NCBI RefSeq assembly: GCF_022271435.1
Contig: NZ_JAFIQY010000001.1
Location: 1 to 64,000 of the forward strand
DNA: 64,000 nucleotides
Source of the DNA: Streptomyces monomycini
GTDB taxonomy: Bacteria > Actinomycetota > Actinomycetes > Streptomycetales > Streptomycetaceae
Direction of reading: 5' to 3'
The notes under the pieces were generated by a model. That model was not told where the DNA came from. It saw only the letters and a list, made by a program, of their open reading frames with translations, and made no database searches. The translations under genes were made by a program, and so were the position numbers. Shown here piece by piece: positions 26,324 to 35,199 of the stretch (positions are counted from its first letter, which is position 1; each line of letters starts with the position of its first letter).

Positions 26324-27118
26324 ATGTCTGATGCCACGGAAAAGTTCGACGCCGCCATGTCCGCCTGGAGGGAGTGGCAGGAGGCTCCTTGGGGTCGGCT
26401 GCGCTACACGATCGCCGAGGCGAATCTTGTCCGGCACTTCGACGGGCCGGCCGACGCGCCCCTGCGTGTTCTCGACTTGGCGGGCGGAGACGGCGGCGAC
26501 GCCCTGCGCCTGGCTGCGCGGGGCCATCATGTCACGATCGTCGACTACGCACCCGCGATGCTCACCGCGGCAGCAGAGCGGGCTGGTGCGGCCGGGCTGA
26601 CGGATCTGATCGCCTGTGTCGAGGCGGATGTGAACGCGCTGCCTGCCGAGATCACCGACGGGGAGTTCGACGTGGTGCTGTGCCACAGCCTCCTCCAGTA
26701 CGTGGACGATGTCCGCCATACACTCGCCGCATCCCTGGCCCCTCTGCGACCAGGCGGCCTGTTCTCGGCGATGGCGATCAACCGGCATTCGGTGCCGCTG
26801 ACCATTGCCGTCCGTGAAATGGATCTGGCCGCCGCAGTGGCCGCACTCGACACGGACCAGGCACGAACGCAGATGTTCGACTCGGCGCTGACGCTCCGCA
26901 CGGCCGAGGAGATTGCCCGTCACCTGTCCGACCTGGGCTGCCAGGACCCGCACCATTACGGCATCCGCAGCGTCTGCGACTACATCATCGACGATGCTCG
27001 TAAGCGCGACCCCGCGTTCTACGAGGACCTTGAACGCCTCGAACTCGCCCTGACGGACCGCCACCCCTATATGCACACTGCCCGCCTCTTCCAACTGGTT
27101 GGCCGGAAGCACGAGTGA
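26324..27118 (+). CDS. Class I SAM-dependent methyltransferase
   Basis: 264 residues. Motif I VLDLAGGDGGDALRLAARGH, acidic residue in VTIVDYAPAML, motif II VLCHSLLQYV, motif III LRPGGLFSAM. The overall pattern, including the Q-Y-V and C-terminal GIRSVCDYI, resembles CmoM/Smt-like methyltransferases; GGDGG replaces the more usual GxGxG. No signal peptide. Stands alone between decayed sequence and the convergent Lrp gene. Substrate unknown. Confidence 0.85.
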   Translation: MSDATEKFDAAMSAWREWQEAPWGRLRYTIAEANLVRHFDGPADAPLRVLDLAGGDGGDALRLAARGHHVTIVDYAPAMLTAAAERAGAAGLTDLIACVEADVNALPAEITDGEFDVVLCHSLLQYVDDVRHTLAASLAPLRPGGLFSAMAINRHSVPLTIAVREMDLAAAVAALDTDQARTQMFDSALTLRTAEEIARHLSDLGCQDPHHYGIRSVCDYIIDDARKRDPAFYEDLERLELALTDRHPYMHTARLFQLVGRKHE

Positions 27119-27198
27119 TGCCCGGCCACGCGACATGTGCCCTCAACGCGCCGGACAGACATCTGACGACGCCTCGTACTTCGGCGACCCAAGCCCCT

Positions 27199-28173
27199 TC
27201 ACGTGCGTCCACGGGCGTGTACCGGGGAGAAGGGAACGGCGAGGCGTTTGACCTCGTGAAGGGTGGGGACGGTGTCGATGCTGTGGATGCCTGGCAGGGC
27301 GCCGAGGTCCTGGTCGATGTAGGTGTAGAGGTCGGCCGGCGTGCGGAAGATGCCGTTGGCGACCAGGTTGGCGGAGCCGGTGACGGCGGCGGCGAAAGCG
27401 ATGTCGGGGTGGGCGGCAACGGTTTCGCCGACGCTCCGCAGGTGGGCGGGGGCCACCGTCAGCCACAGCTGGGTGCTCATGTGGTGGCCGAGCAGTTGGG
27501 GTTCGAAGTCGACGAAGAGGTTGAGTGCGCCGTGGTGGCGCAGGCGGTCGAGGTGACGCTGGATGCTGGAGGGTGAGCGAGCGGCGGCCTTGCTCAGCAC
27601 CGGCAGGGTGGCCCGGCCGTCGCGGGCGAGTTCGGCGAACAGGGCCTGGTCGGTGACATCAAGGCGGAGCGGGAAGTCGCTGTCGGGGGAGGCTGTCGCA
27701 GGGGCGGCGGTGCGGAAGCGGGTGGCGTGCCAGGTGCTGCTGGCGCCTTTGAAGATTTGCAACATGCAGTGGGCACTGACGGACATGAGGTTCGGGGTGC
27801 GCGGGAGCGCTGTCAGCAGCAGGGCGTTGCGTTCGTCCGCGGTGCGGGCGTCGATGGCGCAGTAGACCTCGGTGCCGCTGGCGGCGAGGGTGACCCAGCT
27901 GGTGTCGGGGCGGCGGGCGAGGCTGGCGGCGAGGGGGCCGGCCGCGGTGGGAGCGCAGCGCAGGCGCAGCAGCCAGCGGGTGTGCCCCAGTCGAACCGGA
28001 CTGGGCCGGCCGACGATCCGCAGACCGAGGCCGCGCAGGCGGCGGTAGCGGCGGGCGGCGGTGTGCTCGGACACGCCCAGGGTGCGGGCGATCCGGCTGA
28101 AAGGGGCCCGCCCGTCGAGCTGGAGGGCGTGCAGCAGGCGCTGGTCGAGATCGTCCGGGCTGCCGGAATCCAC
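27199..28173 (-). CDS. Lrp/AsnC-family regulator with two helix-turn-helix domains
   Basis: 324 residues from GTG 28173 (GGGGGAG upstream). First HTH in LDQRLLHALQLDGRAPFSRI then ARTLGVSEHTAARRYRRLRG; second HTH in DQALFAELARDGRATLPVLS then SIQRHLDRLRHHG; each is followed by an AsnC ligand-binding-like beta-alpha domain. This tandem layout is common in actinomycetes. Divergent from the 2OG oxygenase gene 148 bp away, so it is a plausible regulator of it. Effector unknown. Confidence 0.87.
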   Translation of the reverse strand: MDSGSPDDLDQRLLHALQLDGRAPFSRIARTLGVSEHTAARRYRRLRGLGLRIVGRPSPVRLGHTRWLLRLRCAPTAAGPLAASLARRPDTSWVTLAASGTEVYCAIDARTADERNALLLTALPRTPNLMSVSAHCMLQIFKGASSTWHATRFRTAAPATASPDSDFPLRLDVTDQALFAELARDGRATLPVLSKAAARSPSSIQRHLDRLRHHGALNLFVDFEPQLLGHHMSTQLWLTVAPAHLRSVGETVAAHPDIAFAAAVTGSANLVANGIFRTPADLYTYIDQDLGALPGIHSIDTVPTLHEVKRLAVPFSPVHARGRT

Positions 28174-28320
28174 CGCGCTCCCCCGTTCCGTCGCCGGTTC
28201 TTCCCGTATCCGAGCGTACGGCTTCCAGCCGGGAAGCAAGCGGCGGAAGGTGACCGGGAGCGGCCGGACCACCCGGCCTTCGGCCTCCGCGCTCCCGTGC
28301 GGGGAAAGGAGCACCTTGCC

Positions 28321-29271
28321 ATGCACCGTCCGGCCGTTGCCGTCATCGATCTCACCTGGTGGTCCGAGGGCCGTGGCGCCCGGGACCGGCTCGCGGCCAC
28401 CGTCGACCGTTCCTTGCAGACCAGCGGGTTCCTCCTCGTCCGCGGCCACGGCCTCGACCCGCAGCTGCCTGAGCGGCTGAGGGCGGCGGCCCGCGCGTTC
28501 TTCGCGCTGCCCGGGGAGGTCAAAGCCCGCCATGCCCGGCAGGACATCCGGTCCGGCTGGTTCGGCCGCGACCAGGTGACCACGGCGGCGTCCGAGGGCA
28601 CCATGACTCCGCCCGATCTGAAGGAGTCATGGGCAGCCGGGTTCGAGTCCAGCACCGACCCCGCCCACGCGGACCTGCTGCCCTCCCACTGGCCGGCCCA
28701 AGTACCGCTTCTGCGTACGTACGTGACGGAGTTCGCCGACCGTATGCGCGCGTTGTCCGACACGCTGTTGCAGGTCATGGCCACCGCGTTGGGCGAGCCC
28801 GAGGACTTCTTCACTCGGCACACCACGCGCCCGAACGGAAACGTCCTGATCAACTGGTACCCGGCCAGTCACACCACCGGGCCCGCCGCGCCCGGTCAGT
28901 TCCGCATCGGACCGCACACCGACTTCGGGCTCCTGACCCTGCTGGACCGGCAGAACGGCAGAGGAGGGCTGCAGATCCATGACGATGTGGCCGGCTGGCA
29001 GGACGCACCGTGGGAGCCGGGCGCCCTCACACTCAACATCGGCGACCTGATGCAGCGCTGGAGCGGCGACCGCTGGCGCTCCGGGCGCCACCGTGTCCTG
29101 CCGCCGCCCGTCGAGGCCCCGGCCGAGGAACTGACCTCCCTGGTCTACTTCCACGCCTGCGCCCCCGACACTCCGATCACCTCGCTGGCCGCGCCCGTCG
29201 GACGCAGACAGTACGAAACGGTGCGGGCCGGTGACTGGATCCGCGACAAGTTACGGGCCATCAGCTCCTGA
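28321..29271 (+). CDS. 2-oxoglutarate/Fe(II) oxygenase, isopenicillin N synthase-like family
   Basis: 316 residues from ATG 28321 (GGAAAGGAG upstream). The N-terminal DIOX_N part has SLQTSGFLLVRGHGLDPQL, and the double-stranded beta-helix core has the iron ligands in IGPHTDFGLLTLL (His and Asp near 199-201) and the distal His in SGRHRVLPP (near 257). The usual RxS 2-oxoglutarate anchor is replaced by SLVYFHACAP, so co-substrate use is uncertain. Cytoplasmic oxidase of a small molecule; the reaction is unknown. Monocistronic, divergent from the Lrp regulator. Confidence 0.88.
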   Translation: MHRPAVAVIDLTWWSEGRGARDRLAATVDRSLQTSGFLLVRGHGLDPQLPERLRAAARAFFALPGEVKARHARQDIRSGWFGRDQVTTAASEGTMTPPDLKESWAAGFESSTDPAHADLLPSHWPAQVPLLRTYVTEFADRMRALSDTLLQVMATALGEPEDFFTRHTTRPNGNVLINWYPASHTTGPAAPGQFRIGPHTDFGLLTLLDRQNGRGGLQIHDDVAGWQDAPWEPGALTLNIGDLMQRWSGDRWRSGRHRVLPPPVEAPAEELTSLVYFHACAPDTPITSLAAPVGRRQYETVRAGDWIRDKLRAISS

Positions 29272-29531
29272 TGACCGTACCCACGCCGGCGGCGTTTCCT
29301 GCCCGGCAGGCGGCCCGCAGAGATCCGTACGTGCAGTGGACGTTCGAACGGGGCACACCGCTGCTCGGCCGATTGCTGTCGTAACGAAGAATTTTCCCCT
29401 GCGCAGCAGTCCCGACAAGACCAAGGCCGGTCGATTTCGAGAAGCGCGCCTCGCTCGGGTCCGGTGCGCCGTACGGTCGCCCCACGGTAGCGGCCGGGCG
29501 GTGGCGCCAGGTCAGGCAGGGAGGTCCGAGG

Positions 29532-30995
29532 ATGGTCAATCCGCGTACGTATCCGCTGTGGCGTGATCTCGCGATGCGTGAGGACCTCCCCAAGGAAGCC
29601 CTCAAGACGGTGGTCGAGGCACTGTGCACCCCGGCGAGGCGTCCGTACGGGTTTGATTCCCGGACTGATCGGTGGCGGGAGGAAGCTCTCAAGGCCGCGC
29701 TGCCCGCGCTGCTGGCCCGGACCTCGGCCAAACGGCTGCGGAACCGGCTCCTGGCGCAGGCCGACGAGAAGACGCTGTCCGCCCTGGCTGTCGAAGGCAC
29801 GGTGTCCGCCGCCGATCTGCCCGCCGTTCTCCGCACCCGAGGTGCCTGGGCCGGGCTGGTCTGCGGTCTGGCACAACACCCTGACCAGGTCGAGGCAGCG
29901 GTCGCTCTTCTGCCCCGCCTTCCCAGCCACGAGGTGGAGCGGGTCGTCCGAGACTGGGATCCCGGCCTCAGCGTCCGCGCCGGAGGGACCACGCCGGCTC
30001 CGCCCCTGCCGCAGGCACTGTTCGACGCCGTACTGGAAGCCTGTCTGACTCCGCTCGCCGCGTACCTGCTTCTCCCCCACCTCGAAGAGGGCTGGGAAGC
30101 TGTGTCCGTGTTCTCGAAGGACTGGTCACTGGAGCTGGGAAGCCACCAAGCCTGGGCGATGCTGGCCAGGTGCCCCGAGCGGTGGGCGGAGCTCGTCGCA
30201 CACCCCACACTCGGGACTGCCGTGCAGCACATGTTGCTGGACCAGGCCGAGATCCGCGCTCAGGAAGACGCCCGGAGCCGCGCCGCAGACACCGACCCGG
30301 CCGGCGAAGAACTTCCCGGCGCTCCCCCGGCCCCCGCCCCCGCCCTCAGCGAGGACCTGCTGCTGGCCTGTCTCCCGGCCCTGTGCCTCCCCGAGCTGGC
30401 CGAGCTGCCCAGCCCGCATCTGACGGCACGCAAGACGCTGCACCACATCGCCCACCGCGTCCACAACAACCCACGCCTGTCCGACCTCGCCGCTGCGCAG
30501 TTGCATGCGGCCGCCGACGCACTCGTGACTCGCGGCCAACTGCTCAGCCTTCCCCAGAAGCAAGCCGACGACCACGGGTCCGACGGCCACATTCTGCCCC
30601 TCGCTCAGGACCTGGCCCTGCTCAGCGCCAACCCCGACCACCTCGCGGGAGCCTGCGCTCGGCTCGCTTCCCTGGATCAACCGGCCGTCGTCTCCCCCAC
30701 ACCGAACCCCACCCTGATCCGCGTCTTCGACAGTGCCGGTCCCGACCACGACCGACCGGCCAAGCTCCTGGAACGCCACTCGGAACACCGCAGAGTCCAG
30801 GCCCTGGCCGCCCTCGCCGCCAACCCGCACGCGCCGCACGCCGCCGTCACCGACGCCCTCCACGCGCTGCATCCCGCCGAGCTGGCCTGGATCGCCGAGA
30901 ATGCCGAAGGCCCCGACTGGTTCCTCGGTGCGGCGGCCGCCGTCCCGGCCGCCGAGGCCGAAGACGACGGCCTTGTCAACGCCGTTGCGCGCTGA
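29532..30995 (+). CDS. Hypothetical protein with helical repeats
   Basis: 487 residues starting MVNPRTYPLWRDLAMREDLP. Rich in Ala and Leu with repeated helix pairs (for example LPALLARTSAKRLRNRLLAQ, VQALAALAANPHAPHAAVTD), suggesting a HEAT- or leucine-rich-repeat-variant-like solenoid. Proline-rich low-complexity segment near 265-280. No signal peptide, membrane helix or catalytic motif recognised. Convergent with the next gene 12 bp away. The start ATG has a good upstream GGGAGG. Confidence 0.75.
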   Translation: MVNPRTYPLWRDLAMREDLPKEALKTVVEALCTPARRPYGFDSRTDRWREEALKAALPALLARTSAKRLRNRLLAQADEKTLSALAVEGTVSAADLPAVLRTRGAWAGLVCGLAQHPDQVEAAVALLPRLPSHEVERVVRDWDPGLSVRAGGTTPAPPLPQALFDAVLEACLTPLAAYLLLPHLEEGWEAVSVFSKDWSLELGSHQAWAMLARCPERWAELVAHPTLGTAVQHMLLDQAEIRAQEDARSRAADTDPAGEELPGAPPAPAPALSEDLLLACLPALCLPELAELPSPHLTARKTLHHIAHRVHNNPRLSDLAAAQLHAAADALVTRGQLLSLPQKQADDHGSDGHILPLAQDLALLSANPDHLAGACARLASLDQPAVVSPTPNPTLIRVFDSAGPDHDRPAKLLERHSEHRRVQALAALAANPHAPHAAVTDALHALHPAELAWIAENAEGPDWFLGAAAAVPAAEAEDDGLVNAVAR

Positions 30996-31007
30996 ATGGG
31001 TACTCAC

Positions 31008-31511
31008 TCAGGTGTTGGCCACCAGCTCGGTCATGGTGAGCAGGACCCGGAAGTACTGGAACGCTTCGGGGAAGCCCGCCGGGTAGCCCAGCCTGGCCAG
31101 GTGCCGACGCAGTGCGGGCGCCCCCTCGGTGACGACGCGCCGACGGACGGCATCGAGGCTTCCGTGTGCGAGGTACGTCGAGACGCATCCGGCCAGCCAC
31201 GTGTCCAGCTCGGCCAGGACGCTCTTGTCCGTGCGGGGAATGTCGGGGAACGGTTCGTGGGCGAAGTCGGTCCACAACCGCCTGACCTCGCCGACCATCG
31301 CGTGCTTGCCCTGAGGGCCCGCCCACCGGGGTCCGTACACGTAACGTACCTGCGGCCGCGGCGGAGTGCACCGGTGCCTGGCCTTCTCCGCGCGGCGGTG
31401 CTCGGCGAACGCCTCGGTCTCCCGAATCCGTACGGTCCGGCTGGCTTCCAACATCTCCAGGGCACGCAGAGGCGAGGGCGCCGTCGAGATTGGCCTCGGC
31501 GTAGCTGCCAC
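31008..31511 (-). CDS. Hypothetical protein
   Basis: 167 residues if GTG 31511 is used; an internal ATG at 31454 (MLEASRTVRIRETEAFAEHR) is an equally likely start because the first 19 residues look non-conserved. Soluble, charged, with RYVYGPRWAGPQGKHAMVGE and a helical C-terminus. No family recognised. It follows the LysR gene by 40 bp on the same strand and may be co-transcribed with it. Confidence 0.6.
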   Translation of the reverse strand: MAATPRPISTAPSPLRALEMLEASRTVRIRETEAFAEHRRAEKARHRCTPPRPQVRYVYGPRWAGPQGKHAMVGEVRRLWTDFAHEPFPDIPRTDKSVLAELDTWLAGCVSTYLAHGSLDAVRRRVVTEGAPALRRHLARLGYPAGFPEAFQYFRVLLTMTELVANT

Positions 31512-31550
31512 TCCTCAACGAAGCAGTGCGGACGGATTTCACACACAGCG

Positions 31551-32396
31551 TCACACCAAGGAGTGGGCCAGCTCGCGAAAGCGCCGCAGGAGCGGGTCGC
31601 TCGTGCGGCGGGTCGGCCACAGCAGGTGAAGGGCGACTCGCGGGGCGTGGCGCAGGGGCAGGTAGGTGACACGGGCGTGGGTGTGGGCCCGGGCGGCTGA
31701 GGTCGTGGTGGAGCCGATGCCACGGCCAGCGGCGATGATGGCGAGCCATTCGTCGTAACTACCGCATTCGACCACCTGGGCAGGCTGCTTCTCCGGCGGC
31801 CAGTCATCCGGGCTCGTCGCTCCACTGACGGTGTTGACGACCAGGGGGTGCGCGGACAGCTCCGACCAGTCCAGCTCGTCGCCGGTGGTGAGTGGCGAGC
31901 CGGCGGCGACTGCGGCCAGCCGGTCCTCTTCGAACAGCAGCGTGCCGGTGACGCCGGAGGCATGGACGTCGCCGCGTACCAGTGCGGCATCGACATCGCC
32001 CGAGTGCAGGGCGGCGACGATGTCGTCACGCCGCAGGAGGGTCGCCCTCGCGCCTGTGGCGGTTTCGAACGCAGCCAGCAGGTCGCTGGTCCACGGGTCG
32101 GGCAAGGCCCACTGGAAGCCGATCCGCAGCCCCGCATGCCCACCCGCGGCGGCCAGGGCCGCGTCGAGGTCGCGCAGTACACCGCGCATGCGCTCGCACA
32201 ACTCGCCTCCCGTTTCGGTGAGTTCGACGCCGTGCGGTGTGCGGTCCAGCAACCGTGCCCCGACCGTCTCCTCCAGTTGCCGGACGGTACGGGACAGCGC
32301 CGGCTGAGTGATCAGCAGCTCGCGGCTCGCGGCCGTGAACGTACGCCGTTCCGCGACCGTGACGAACGCGCGCAGGTGCCGCAGTTCTACCTCCAT
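31551..32396 (-). CDS. LysR-family regulator
   Basis: 281 residues. Winged helix MEVELRHLRAFVTVAERRTF then LITQPALSRTVRQLEETVG, followed by two substrate-binding lobes. Divergent from the acrylyl-CoA-reductase-like gene 138 bp away, and therefore its likely regulator. A palindrome ATGC-N7-GCAT with the T-N11-A LysR box lies in between. The effector is unknown. Confidence 0.92.
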   Translation of the reverse strand: MEVELRHLRAFVTVAERRTFTAASRELLITQPALSRTVRQLEETVGARLLDRTPHGVELTETGGELCERMRGVLRDLDAALAAAGGHAGLRIGFQWALPDPWTSDLLAAFETATGARATLLRRDDIVAALHSGDVDAALVRGDVHASGVTGTLLFEEDRLAAVAAGSPLTTGDELDWSELSAHPLVVNTVSGATSPDDWPPEKQPAQVVECGSYDEWLAIIAAGRGIGSTTTSAARAHTHARVTYLPLRHAPRVALHLLWPTRRTSDPLLRRFRELAHSLV

Positions 32397-32426
32397 GTCC
32401 CGCAGCCTAAGGGGCTTTCAGCCGCT

Positions 32427-32441
32427 ATGCCCAGTGCGCAT
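32427..32441. promoter_or_regulatory. Candidate LysR box
   Basis: ATGCCCAGTGCGCAT: 4-bp perfect arms and T-N11-A spacing, located between the divergent LysR and oxidoreductase genes. Confidence 0.45.
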
Positions 32442-32534
32442 GGCCAGGCTGGGACAGGCATTTCCCTCGCGCGTCCCGTCTTCCTACCGTGGCAAGGGCG
32501 ACAGATGACCGACCAGGAGAGGACGGGATGCGGC

Positions 32535-33533
32535 ATGACGTCATTCACCGGCTGGATCGTGCGGGACACGGCGGACGGGCCACGCGCGACGTTCGACCAG
32601 CTCGAAACCGAGATGCTGGATGATCTCGACACGAGCGTGCGGGTGCACTACTCCAGCATCAACTACAAGGACGCTCTCGCCCTGCAAGGCAGGCCCGGCG
32701 TGGTCCGCCGCCGCCCGCTCGTGGCCGGCATCGACGTCACCGGGGAAGTACTCGCCTCCCGGCACCCCCGTTGGCGGGAAGGCGACCTGGTGACCCTGGA
32801 CGGTGCCGGGCTCGGTGAAGAACTGCACGGCGGGCTCGCCGACCTTGCCGTGGTCAACGGCGACGACCTCGTCCGCGTACCCGACCCGTTCAGCCCGCGG
32901 CAGGCGGCGGCGATCGGCACGGCCGGGTTCACCGCGGCTCTGAGCCTGCTCGCACTCGAACGGCACGGTGTGGGCCCCGGGAACGGACCGGTGCTGGTGA
33001 CCGGCGCCGGTGGCGGTGTCGGCTCGATCGCCGTCGCGTTGCTCGCCGGAGCAGGTTACGAGGTCATCGCCGCCACCGGACGCCCTGACGCGCTCGGCGG
33101 CCGTCTCACGGCGCTGGGAGCCGGCCGCGTCGTCGACCGGACGGAGCTCACCTCGGCCGGCCGGCCCCTGGGCAAGCAGCGCTGGGCGGGCGCGGTCGAC
33201 GCGGCCGGTGGGAGCGTCCTCTCCGGGGCGCTGGCCGGCCTCCAGCACTCCGGTGTCGCCACCACCTGCGGACTCGCCGCGGGCGCCGAGTACCCCGGCA
33301 ATGTCCTGCCGTTCATTCTGCGCGGCATCTCCCTGGTCGGGATCGATTCGGTCCGCACCCCCGTCAGCCGTCGCGAAGCGGCCTGGCAGTGCCTTGCGCG
33401 CCACCTGCGCCCCGCGCTTCTCGACACCATCACCCGCGTCGTACCGCTCGCCGACGCCCAGGACGCGGCAGCCGAACTCCTCGCCGGGAACGGCACCGGC
33501 CGCATCGTGGTCGACGCGATCCAACAGGCCTGA
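32535..33533 (+). CDS. acuI: MDR-family oxidoreductase, acrylyl-CoA reductase-like (AcuI/YhdH)
   Basis: 332 residues from ATG 32535 (GGAGAGGA upstream). Zinc-free medium-chain reductase: HYSSINYKDALALQG near the N-terminus, GIDVTGEV, nucleotide-binding VTGAGGGVGSIAVALLAGAG and the late FILRGISLVGIDSV are the AcuI/YhdH hallmarks. These enzymes reduce acryloyl-CoA to propionyl-CoA with NADPH. A CoA-transferase follows 23 bp downstream, consistent with activation and reduction of an acrylate-like acid; the actual substrate is inferred. Regulated probably by the divergent LysR. Confidence 0.85.
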   Translation: MTSFTGWIVRDTADGPRATFDQLETEMLDDLDTSVRVHYSSINYKDALALQGRPGVVRRRPLVAGIDVTGEVLASRHPRWREGDLVTLDGAGLGEELHGGLADLAVVNGDDLVRVPDPFSPRQAAAIGTAGFTAALSLLALERHGVGPGNGPVLVTGAGGGVGSIAVALLAGAGYEVIAATGRPDALGGRLTALGAGRVVDRTELTSAGRPLGKQRWAGAVDAAGGSVLSGALAGLQHSGVATTCGLAAGAEYPGNVLPFILRGISLVGIDSVRTPVSRREAAWQCLARHLRPALLDTITRVVPLADAQDAAAELLAGNGTGRIVVDAIQQA

Positions 33534-33556
33534 AAACGCCGGCAAGGGAAGAAAGA

Positions 33557-35008
33557 ATGAGTACCACACCCAGGAAAGCAGGCGCGTTCGACGAACTCAT
33601 GGCGCTGCGCGCCGGCCCCCGACCGGCCGCCGGCGAGGTCACGATCACCGGGTCTGACCCGCTCTTCGCCTCGCCCTTCCGGATCGACGGGACGCTCGCC
33701 GACGCACTGGCGGCCCGCGCGGTCGCGGCCAACGATCTCTGGGAGTCGCGCACCGGCCGCCGCCAGCGGATCGCGGTCGACGTGCGCGCCGCGGCCGCGA
33801 CGGCCCTCGGAGGTGAGGACATGACGCTCGTCCGCGGCGCCGACGGCGGGTACCGGCCCGCGCCGCTGTCACCCGACGTCGAGCACATGGTCTCGCTCAC
33901 CCAGCCTTGGCGGACCGCCGACGACCGCTGGTTCCTGCCGCACTTCAACCTTCCGCACCTTGAACGGCGGGTGCTGGAGGTCCTGCACTGCGAACCCACG
34001 CCCGAGTCGGTGCGGGCCGCGGTCGGCAGGTGGAAGGCGGACGATCTCGAAGAGGCGGTCGCCGCCGCCGAGGCGTGCGGCGGGGTGGTGCGCACGCCGG
34101 AGGAATGGCTGGCGCACCCGCACGGCGTCCACCTCGCCGCACGGCCGGTCGTGGAGATCACCAAGATCGGCGACAGCGCCCCCGAGCCACTGCCCGGCGG
34201 CGCTCGTGTCTCCGAGCCGCTGTCCGGAGTCCGGGTGCTCGACCTGACCCGGATCCTCGCAGGCCCGACGGCCGCACTCAGTCTGGCCGAGCACGGAGCG
34301 GACGTACTGATGGTGACGGCACCGCAGCTGCCTCAGGTGCCGCCCTTCGTGCGCGACACCAGCCACGGCAAGCGCAGTACCCACCTGGATTACACCAAGG
34401 CGGAGGAAGCGGCCCGGCTGCGCGCACTGGCCGCCGGCGCCGATGTCTTCGTGGAGGGCTATCGCCCCCACCGCATGGAGGCACACGGGTTCGGTCCCGA
34501 CGCTCTCGCGGCACTCCGTCCCGGGCTGGTGTATGTGAGCGTCAACTGCTTCGGTTCGGGCGGCCCTTTCGGGACGCGTGCGGGCTGGGACCAGGTCGCC
34601 CAGGCCGTCACCGGAGCATGCGCCGTCCAGGGCGATGCGACGAACCACGGCCGGCCGCAGCTGACGCCGGTATACCTCTGCGACTTCCTCACCGGGTACC
34701 TGGCCGGCTACGGTGCCCTGCTCGCCCTCGCCCGGCGCACGCGCGAAGGCGGCTCGTATCACGTGCAGGTCTCGCTCTGCCAGTCCGCGACCCTCCTGCA
34801 ACGCCAGGGCCTGATCGACGACTTCACCGGAGCCCCGGGTCGCCTGACCGCCGACGAGTTCGAGCGTTACGCCGTAACCGACGACGGCACTGTCTACGGG
34901 GCTCTCAAGAGTCTCGGCCCCGTCATCCGGATGAGCGAAACCACACCACGCTGGTCGAAGCCCACTCCTCGGCTCGGCAGCTCCCGCCCCGTGTGGTTGC
35001 CACGTTGA
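33557..35008 (+). CDS. CaiB/BaiF-family CoA-transferase
   Basis: 483 residues (ATG 33557, GGGAAG upstream). An N-terminal half of about 200 residues includes LFASPFRIDGTLADALAARA; the CaiB/BaiF core begins LSGVRVLDLTRILAGPTAAL and continues with VEGYRPHRMEAHGFGPDAL and a catalytic-region GYLAGYGALLAL. Family III transferases move CoA between carboxylic acids by an Asp-linked intermediate. Partner of the preceding reductase. Whether it also has lyase activity, as in DddD, cannot be decided from sequence reading. Confidence 0.85.
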   Translation: MSTTPRKAGAFDELMALRAGPRPAAGEVTITGSDPLFASPFRIDGTLADALAARAVAANDLWESRTGRRQRIAVDVRAAAATALGGEDMTLVRGADGGYRPAPLSPDVEHMVSLTQPWRTADDRWFLPHFNLPHLERRVLEVLHCEPTPESVRAAVGRWKADDLEEAVAAAEACGGVVRTPEEWLAHPHGVHLAARPVVEITKIGDSAPEPLPGGARVSEPLSGVRVLDLTRILAGPTAALSLAEHGADVLMVTAPQLPQVPPFVRDTSHGKRSTHLDYTKAEEAARLRALAAGADVFVEGYRPHRMEAHGFGPDALAALRPGLVYVSVNCFGSGGPFGTRAGWDQVAQAVTGACAVQGDATNHGRPQLTPVYLCDFLTGYLAGYGALLALARRTREGGSYHVQVSLCQSATLLQRQGLIDDFTGAPGRLTADEFERYAVTDDGTVYGALKSLGPVIRMSETTPRWSKPTPRLGSSRPVWLPR

Positions 35009-35199
35009 GAGAGCCACCGAGGAAGTACGGGGGCGAGGGTGGTCGAAGGCTGTCTGTGAGCTGCGGGTGGTCCGGATGACGCGACAGGTTGGCTGGTGGC
35101 CGTACCCGGAATTGCAGGGGCGTGCCACCGGCCAGCCCTTCGTTGCTCCGGCCGCTTACCGGGCTTCTTGCCCCTGCCGGTCCGGCTCCCCCGGCCCGG
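35009..35199. other. Intergenic region
   Basis: About 190 bp between convergent genes; GC-rich imperfect hairpins but no clear terminator. Confidence 0.35.

Noticed and set aside
27727..28320. Long N-terminal extension of the 2OG oxygenase
   Set aside because: The open frame continues upstream but is antisense to the Lrp gene; ATG 28321 has a good ribosome site.
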